From the NCBI GenBank assembly GCA_032164245.1, contig JAVMKO010000003.1, positions 90,891,890-90,955,889 of the forward strand: a stretch of DNA of 64,000 bases. The letters are read 5' to 3'. Below, piece after piece: positions 56,647-64,000 of the stretch (positions are counted from its first letter, which is position 1; every line of letters starts with the position of its first letter). The notes beneath the pieces were generated by a model. That model made no database searches. It was not told the DNA's origin and was given only the letters and a program-made list of their open reading frames with translations. The translations under genes and the position numbers were made by a program. The DNA is from Sternotherus odoratus. Lineage: Eukaryota > Chordata > Testudines > Kinosternidae.

Positions 56647-58204
56647 AGGGCTGTCAATTGCAGTTAACTCACGTGATTAACTTAAACAAATCTTGATTAA
56701 TAGCACTTATAACAATAGAATACCAATTGAAATTTATTAAATATTTGTGCATGTTTTCTACATTTTCAATATTGATTTCAATTACAACACAGAATGCAAA
56801 GTACACAGTGCTCATTTTATTATTTTTATTGCAAATGTATGCACTATAAAAACAATAACAGTATTTTTCAATGCACTTCAGTACTTGTATGAGGAGAAAT
56901 CTGTTTATTGTGAAAGTAACTTACAAATGCAGATTTTTATTTTGGTTACATAACTGCACTCAAACAAAACAATGTAAAACTTTAGAGCCTACAGGTCCAC
57001 TCAGTCCTACGTCTTACTCTCCCAATCGCTAAGACAAACACGTTTGTTTACATTGACAGGAGATACTGCTGTCTGATTCTTATTTACAGTGTCACCTGAA
57101 AGTGAGAACAGGTGTTCACATAGCACTTTTGTAGCCAGCGTTGCAAGGTATTTACATGCCAGATATGCTAAATATTCATATGCGCCTTTATGCTTCAGCT
57201 TCCATTGCAGAGGACATGCTTCCCTGCTGCTGATGCTTGCTAAAAATATAATTAAAAGTGTGACTGTATTCCTTGTGGGGAGAACTGTATGTCTCCTGCT
57301 CTGTTTGTTTTATACGCATTCTGCATAAATTTCATGTTATAGCAGTCTCGGATGATGACCTAGCACATGTTCGTTTTAAGAACACTTTCACTGCAGATTT
57401 GACAAAACACAAAAGAAGGTACTGATGTGAGACTTCTAAAAATAGTTATAGCACTCAATCCAAGGTTTAAGAATCAAAAGTGCTGTCTAAAATCTGAGAG
57501 GAACAAGGTGTGGAGCATGCTTTTAGAAACTTGAGAGCAACACTCTGATGTGGAAACTACAGAACCTAAACCACCAAAAAAGAAAATCAACCTTCTGCTG
57601 ATGCCATCTGACTCAGATGATGAAAAATGAGCATGCGTCAGTCCACGCTGCTTTGGATTATCATCAAGCAGAACCTATCATCAGCGTATCCTGTGGAATG
57701 GTGGTGGAAGCATCAAGGACATATGAATCTTAGCGTATCTGGCACGTCAATATCTTGCAATGCCGGCTACAACAGTGCCGAATGCCTGTTCTCACTTTCA
57801 GGTGACATTGTAAATAAGAAGCAGGCAGCATTGTCTCCTGTAAATTATGTCTGAGTGATTGACCAAGAAGTAGGACTGAGTGGACTTGTAGGGTCTACAG
57901 TTTTAAATTGTTTTGTTTTTGAATGCAGTTTTTTTGTACATAATTCTACATTTGTAAGTTCAACTTCCATAGTGTAGAGATTGCATTACAGTACTTGCAT
58001 GAGGTGAATTGAAATATACTATTTGTTTTTACAGTGCAAATATTTGTAATAAAAATAAATATGAAGTGAACACTGTACACTTTGTATTCTTTGTAACTGA
58101 AATTAATATATTTGAAACTGTAGTAAACATCCAAAATATTTAATAAATGGTATTCTATTAACAGCACGATTAATCACAATTCTTTTAAATTGCTTGACAG
58201 CCCT
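56647..58204 (+). mobile_element. Foldback hAT transposon with long inverted arms and transposase debris
   Basis: The ends read agggctgtcaa and its complement ttgacagccct. The left arm (about 56,647-57,235) is the reverse complement of the right 3' region (about 57,690-58,204), so this copy forms a hairpin with arms over 500 bp. The central and right parts carry a broken hAT transposase C-terminus: KPPKKKINLLL, SDSDDE, VEWWWKH and LFSLSGDIVNKKQAALSP, the hAT dimerisation region, in several frames. The hexamer of a target duplication is not clear. No intact ORF remains. Confidence 0.8.
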
Positions 58205-58340
58205 AATGGTCTTTTTTTTTTTTTTCTACATCTAAAGTAGCTAGTTTGTGCAGCATTATTTTTGGTTTTGGTAAAATACAGAACATCACATTTTGAACTA
58301 ACACGTATGAAAATTGGTGTTTTTTCCCCCTCTCTTACAG

Positions 58341-58584
<244 letters not shown>

Positions 58585-59076
58585 TAGTGACTTCCAAAAG
58601 CTTTCCTTCTAATCTGCCATGGTTAGGTAGAACTGTTGATCGCGGCCGGGAGGGGGGGGGGTGTCTATTTAAATATTTCTTTATATTTTTGTCTTGTTTG
58701 CTTTAAAAGAAGTAAAGTCTCAAATCAGTTTCCAGCTTTTTCATAGTCTACTCTCTCACGGTGTTTCTTAAAATTGAGGAATTTGTTCATATGTTAGGTT
58801 TCATATTTTGAACTGCTTACGTTGGGAATCTAAAAGTTTCCATTATAAAAACTTTTATTCTCAAGGACTTATAAGGTGACTGAGAATTTACTTTAGAGTG
58901 AAATTTGAACACTGCAGATTGAGAGAACTAGCTTGACCATTTTTAAGTTGCAAGAAGGCAAAATTTCAACCCTACCATTATTTTTGTGAGGTCTCAAGCT
59001 ACTTGTATGAGGAGCAGGCAAAAAGTTTTATTTTTACAGTTTCTACTCCCCCTCTTTTGCTGAAGTAGGAACATTA

Positions 59077-60131
59077 CTCTTGGGGGAATTCTGCACTATT
59101 GCTTGTGTGCATAATTAATGAGACATGCACATTTTAAATTTTTTTGCAGAAAAATGCTTCTGCTGAAACTTTGCTGCATTCCTGCCTTTTTCCCACCAGA
59201 GGGTACTATGGCGATAGCCGAGAGCTGCTGCTTTGTTCTAGCTAGGGAAGAGAGAGAGAGCGCCTGCCACCTTCATGGTGCCTGTCAGGCCACGTCAGGA
59301 GATGGGCTATGGGAAGACAGCATAGGGTGTTGGAGGGGGTCAGACGGGCTCATAAGAGCTAGTGGGGGAGGACACACTGGGGCAGGGGCTAAACGGGAGT
59401 GTAGGCACAGAGCCAGAGGGGGAGGGAGGTGCAGGGCCACATGGTGATGCGGGAGTGGCTGGATGGGGGCACAGACACAGATGGACTGGGGAGGGAGTAC
59501 AGAGCCATATGGGGACAGGAGAGGAGATACAGAGCCACATGTGGATTGGGGGAGTGAGTGTCTGAGTGGGGTGGAGTGATATGTATACAGGGGGTACAAG
59601 GACGCAGGGAGATAGGGACAGATGTGCTTGACTGAATGGGAGAGCCTAGGGATCAGTCAGTCTGCATGGAGGAAGCTCCCTAACGATCCCTCCTTGACTC
59701 TCAAAAATACCTGTTACATAATTTTCCCACCCATATTCAACAACTCTCCGAGTTCATACCCAGCTTCCTTCCCAACGATTTACTTCCCTCTCCCTCAGCT
59801 CCTCCATTATCCCGAACTACCCCAAGCCTTTGCACTCCTTCTGAGGGGTGCAGAAGATATGGTTTTGATGTTTAATGAATTACTCAGAGTTCTGTATTAA
59901 TATGCATAGCAAGGAATCTGCTTGTCAAAAAACATTTCCTGAATCTTTTTTGTCTGTATAGTCACAGGCATACTTGCTGACAGGTATTTTGAAATAAATG
60001 ATCAAAATAATTGAAAGTGGTGTGATTATATTGTTTTGACAAAATATGCAGAATTTTAAGAAATTGTGTGCATGATTTTTATTTTTTTGTTGCCGAACTT
60101 TTTAATTTTTGGCACAGAATTCCCCCAGGAG
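59077..60131. mobile_element. TA-flanked DNA transposon with ctcctgggggaattctg ends
   Basis: The ends ctcttgggggaattctg and cagaattcccccaggag match at 16 of 17 and TA flanks both sides. The 1,055-bp interior has a purine-rich, GC-rich stretch (59,330-59,620) with repeated agagccaca motifs. Open frames there are compositional. It lies in the TAB2 intron after exon 58,341-58,530. Confidence 0.8.
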
Positions 60132-60133
60132 TA

Positions 60134-61259
60134 GAAAATGGACCAACCTATGGAGTTGCTACATCTACTCTCCAAATTGCATGGCACCATGCTTGTGCTT
60201 GAGATTGGCTTTGCAAAGTACTAATTTTTTAATTTCAAATGCTATTTAGTTCTAACATTAAAACTAGCATATTGGGGTGAGGTAATGCATTGACTTAATC
60301 ACATGATTATATCTTCACCTTCTGGAGTTTGTGATAGGTCTTACCCTAGGCAGCCTCCTTCTCATCACAAAATATGGCAAAATTTGATATGGTTGATTTT
60401 TTTTCTACTGAGGGAGAGGCCTGGAACCAGAAAATTAGGGTCTGTCAAATGAGAAGTGTGTGGCAGAAGTGTGCAAGACTTGCTGCACTACTGCTGTTTG
60501 TCCCCTTGCTTTTGTGAGTACAATTTTTTAAAATTTGTTTTTGTAGGGTAGGTCATGTGTTCATAATATGGACAATTGCATTTCACTAAAGTTTTTAAAT
60601 GACAGTTATTTAGTTTTAACATTAATTTACATTATGTAATTTGAGTTCTATAAATGGGGTTATCCAGTTGGGAGTGCTAGGGTACTCCAGTGGCTTGGGC
60701 TACAGTGAACTCCATTTCCTGGGTAGTTGTGATTCCTTCCAAGCGCAGAGAGGCAGAAAGTACTCCGCAGCTGTTATTGCAGCCGCAAGAGCTCTTTGGA
60801 TCGGCTCTGGTAGTAACATAGTGACTCGGGTAGAGGTAGAAGCTCAGAGTTCCATTATGGTCACAGCCCCAGATCTGGTGGAAGGCATCTGACTGAGCTG
60901 ACTCCATAAATACACAGAGATGGAATTCTACCAGGTCAGTGACTTTCTTTGTAATTTAATGTGCTCTGATTTGACTAAGATAATAGTTAAGCTCCAACTA
61001 CTTAGTTTTTTTTTAAAAGTCAATATTAACTTAGTCTCACATAAGCCAGGAAGTTCTGAGTTAAGACTGATAGAGAAGTCTTAAGGTAGCACTTCCAAGT
61101 CCATATATGGTACTGGTGTGTGAATGTTATCTCTTGTACACTTGGGTACAGTGGAGTTTTGAATTGTCTAAATAATATGATTGTTGTACAAGTTGGATTT
61201 TTACATTTATTTTAACATACTTTTTCTCAAGTGGGCAGAGATTTAGAAGATAGTTTCCC
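60134..61259. other. TAB2 intronic sequence
   Basis: A GC-richer patch at 60,690-60,900 holds an 83-codon frame (TTG-started on inspection is not needed; it contains KYSAAVIAAARALWIGSGS) with no recognised domain or splice context. The rest is AT-rich. Confidence 0.4.
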
Positions 61260-61505
61260 TATTTATTTATTTTTTCCATAATAGACCTCTGACTTGGCCC
61301 TTTCCTTATCCCTCCTGCTCCTTCCTGAATATGTCAATCTGCTCTTGTAAAAAGGACATTCTTCTTGGAGAAGGCTTCCACTTCTGGGTATTATACTGCC
61401 TAATGGTGCTGAATGGTAGAACCTTCTCCAAGCAATGTCCATTAGCACTCTCATGCCCCCTTTCTTCTACTCTCCTCAGCATCTCCAAAAGTTCTGAAGG
61501 CATAA
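61260..61505 (-). pseudogene. Possible Myb/SANT-like DNA-binding protein remnant
   Basis: On the minus strand an open stretch reads LLEMLRRVEERGHESANGHC then EKVLPFSTIRQYNTQKWK and ends LQEQIDIFRKEQEG before a stop. The RVEERGH...C..K pattern and a Lys/Glu-rich helical tail resemble Myb/SANT-like (MADF-type) proteins found with Harbinger transposons. The N-terminal helices are missing. Confidence 0.3.
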
Positions 61506-62050
61506 CTATGTAAGGAGTGCGGCGCCCTCTACCACCTCATCTCGTTCTAACTACTTACCAGTGATGGAAGTGGACCTTTTAAGTCCTTTCAGCTCTGAAA
61601 TTCTTTCCTTCATTCTTAACATTGTTAGTTTTCTATTGTAGTATAGTGATAAGGTACAGGTAGTTAGCTCAATTCCAGGTTATGGAAGAACTGAAGTGGG
61701 ATTCAAGAGGCTTCATACCCTGCTATCTTCCTGATGTTGGATGACCACACTCCTTGGTGTTCCATCTACCAGACTTCAACAGCTGGAACTTGCAAGGAGA
61801 GGTATAATAGTTTGCTGGTACTTCTCTTTAAGGAGGCCCTTAAGGCTAAGTCCTCTGCATCTGGGTTCCAGGAAATTGGAACCTTCATTGGGTCCAGCTA
61901 TAGTTCCCGCTGCTCCAGCAGTTAGGCTTTTGAAGTTGGAATCAAGAAACACTCTCTTGGCACCAGCTGTCTTAGTTCCAGAGAAGGTGACATATGTTAG
62001 CAGTGCCAGATCCTGCATGTCAGATTTCAGATCCATCCAGTTCTGACAGA
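61500..62050 (+). pseudogene. Possible very old DIRS-like gag relic
   Basis: A gcggcgccctctacc motif near 61,520 and a T-rich leader resemble the DIRS 5' end. A frame with DDHTPWC and later KEALKAKSSA resembles a gag zinc region followed by its basic stretch. The match is weak and no complete zinc cluster is present. Confidence 0.3.
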
Positions 62051-63759
62051 GCTTCTATGATTCTGAAGTCAAGGGTTGCTTCTAGTCTCCGCTTCAGGAG
62101 CCAAGAAGATAGATTTGAGTATCTAAATTCTGTGTCGTCCAAATGTTTGGATCCAGCCTAAATCCTTGCTCAAGTTTTAGGTCTATCTTAGGTTTCAAAG
62201 GAGACTTCACTTTGGTAGCTGATGCGTACTGTTTGGCTTCTATGCATTCCTCAGATCTGAGTGAGAAGATCTTTCTCTGGGTGTGTCTATAACTAACCTT
62301 CATTTCCCTTCAATTGCAAGTACTTATTCATGCTTATTTATAAACTAACACACTTTTACTCTCTGCTTCTCTTTTTCTTCAGTATTTCATATAGATTCAC
62401 TAAGATCTAGCCTCACTGAGGGGGAGGGGCACATGTCGGGGGTGGGGGTGGGGGATACAGGTGCCAAGGGTAGCCTTGGAGGTGAGGGTTGGGGGAAAGG
62501 AGGTTGACCTGTAAATGGGCCTTAGCCAGCCTTCTAGTGGAAATTTTCTCTGTAAAGAAATGGGCTATAGATTAATGTTGTTTGTTTTGTTTTGTTTTTT
62601 TTCAAATGATCTTAGCAGTCATTTTATATTAAGCTTGTCAGAGAAGACATTCCATACCATAGAAGCATTATAAAATCAAAAGATAACTTTTTAAACTAGT
62701 CTTGACCAACTAAATTTGATCCTAGTTTCTAGGTTTCAATTGGAAAGTCTCAGAAACTAAGTCATGCTTCATCTAATTTGGGTTTTCCTACCAAATGGCA
62801 AAAAAAACCAACCCCACCTTGACTTCAGGATCCTCTTGTCCAGATCACTTTAAATTGTGCAGAAAAATTCAACATCTGTTCCAAATCTGCCCCATCAGTT
62901 TTTAGGCCAAAATTAAGGTGGTTTTTTTGGTGTGGTTTTTAGAAGCGGGGTTCAAAATTTAAGCTTACATTGAAAACTCAGTTGCAACTTACAGTGGAGC
63001 TAATGCTTCACAAAAAGCAAATATAGGAGCGCTGTTGTTAAGCAGAACACTTCACTGTCAACATGTCTACTCTTTGTATATTTTATCTTGAAACTAGAGG
63101 GCTAGTTGAAAAGTTAATAGGACACAGCATAAGTCTGTTTAAACTAGGGGGTTGCACACTTCTGTCGGCCAAATTTATTGCACACATAGGACTCCTTTAA
63201 TCCCTCCATTCTCCCCTACAAGCTTATGAGCCTCTCTCTATTTCAGGAACTGGTTGCAATCCCCTTCTCTCATACACTCTGTGCCCTCCATTACCCTCTC
63301 TGCCCTTCTGCAGCTTTTTGTCCCCCATTACTTCATGCCAAAAGGTTTGTATGTGCCTATCAGAAGCTGTGTGCCCCTGTTTCTGGTCACCCCCCAACCC
63401 CCAAGATTGTTGTTCTCCTTTCCTCGTGTCTTTCTCTTTCATTGTTTTGACATTTTAAACTCAGTTGGATATGGACAGAGTGGTATTGTGTTCATTTCTG
63501 CCATCAAACCATTCTTTGGTCTATAGACAATAAACAGGTTGTTAGAAGTGTGATTTTGTACCTAGATGTTTGCCCACTTCCTCCTTTTGGTTTTTCTGAT
63601 TTTCATAAAAATCAATACAGTTCTGTCTGTCAGAGTACCTGAAATTTTGGAATTGATTAGCTTCAGCATTCAGAAGTTATGGCATTTCATCCAAGCAAAA
63701 AAATGCTATCAAGTTGTGCCTATGGGCCTCGCAAGCTTGGCTAGTTATTTCTGTATTAT
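62051..63759. other. TAB2 intronic sequence
   Basis: It includes a G-rich stretch at 62,417-62,500 and C/T-rich sequence at 63,200-63,450 whose open frames look compositional. The remaining TAB2 CUE exon is not present. Confidence 0.4.
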
Positions 63760-64000
63760 TTCTTTTTATGGCCTTCTCAGTATCCACCCTGTTTTCCTAG
63801 CTCCATTCAAAATTCTGCCGCTAAGATCTTTCTGGCCAGTTTTTGTCTGTCACCAGACAAAATTTTGTTTTTGTCCCTTTACTGACTCTACCTTCTCCAC
63901 TCCCGTCAAGTACAAGCTTCTGGTCCTTACCTTTAAGCTCTCATGCTTTAGCCCCTCCGTACTTACCCAGTTCTGTATCATAGTGTTTGCTTCCATCACC
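63760..64000 (+). pseudogene. Possible L2/Rex1-like LINE RT C-terminal remnant, running off the window
   Basis: Degenerate frames show an IQNSAA-like start (ttcaaaattctgccgctaag) and then STPVKYKLLVLTFKLS near 63,890-63,945. This resembles the conserved block after the RT domain of L2/CR1-clade LINEs. Frame breaks are present. Confidence 0.38.

Noticed and set aside
59118..59599. Frames of 67-109 codons on both strands
   Set aside because: They are inside the 59,077-60,131 transposon and derive from its purine-rich tract.
60641..60892. 83-codon + frame in a GC-richer patch of the TAB2 intron
   Set aside because: The peptide has no recognised domain and lacks convincing splice sites. It may be an old repeat.

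Overview
This is a vertebrate nuclear window, most likely from a sauropsid and probably a turtle. The reasons are long AT-rich introns, CR1 LINE copies with the long CR1 3' tail, many palindromic MITEs and hAT/Tigger relics, Ty3/gypsy remnants and a young DIRS retrotransposon. The species is an inference, because no species-diagnostic marker is visible. There is no bacterial, plasmid, CRISPR or organellar content.

The host gene recognised with confidence is TAB2 on the + strand. One exon (58,341-58,530) carries an 88-nt 5' UTR segment with two overlapping uORFs, the start codon and the first 34 codons (start of the CUE domain), followed by a GT donor. Most of the window is therefore probably 5' intronic or upstream sequence of TAB2, and 58,531-64,000 is the following intron. 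No CpG-island promoter was seen. A second candidate gene end lies at 40,469-41,650 (+): two in-frame putative coding exons, a stop, a roughly 0.7-kb 3' UTR and an AATAAA with a GT-rich downstream element. I could not identify its protein.

Mobile DNA dominates the rest. 1-15 kb holds MITEs, a long unclassified repeat, CR1 fragments in both orientations, a + strand gypsy pol relic (11.96-12.9 kb) and a pentanucleotide microsatellite. 15.57-21.59 kb is a nearly complete DIRS1-like element with inverted termini, gag-like ORF, RT, RNase H, methyltransferase-like domain, tyrosine recombinase and an internal complementary region that matches the two termini. 23.1-28.45 kb is a minus-strand gypsy relic (gag zinc knuckle, protease, integrase, in order) broken by seven later DNA-transposon insertions. 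28.5-31.7 kb is an older DIRS-like gag relic split by a retroposed repeat and a large MITE. 35-36 kb and 46-58 kb hold further hAT and Tigger-like copies, including a foldback hAT with arms over 500 bp at 56.6-58.2 kb. A third DIRS-like copy lies at 39.0-40.1 kb and a possible fourth at 61.5-62.05 kb.

The DIRS element carries its own replication and integration functions (RT/RNase H to copy, tyrosine recombinase to insert a circle), but its gag-RT-RNase H reading path is broken in three places, while the recombinase frame is open. The MITEs and hAT/Tigger copies have no coding capacity except for transposase debris in the 56.6-kb hAT.
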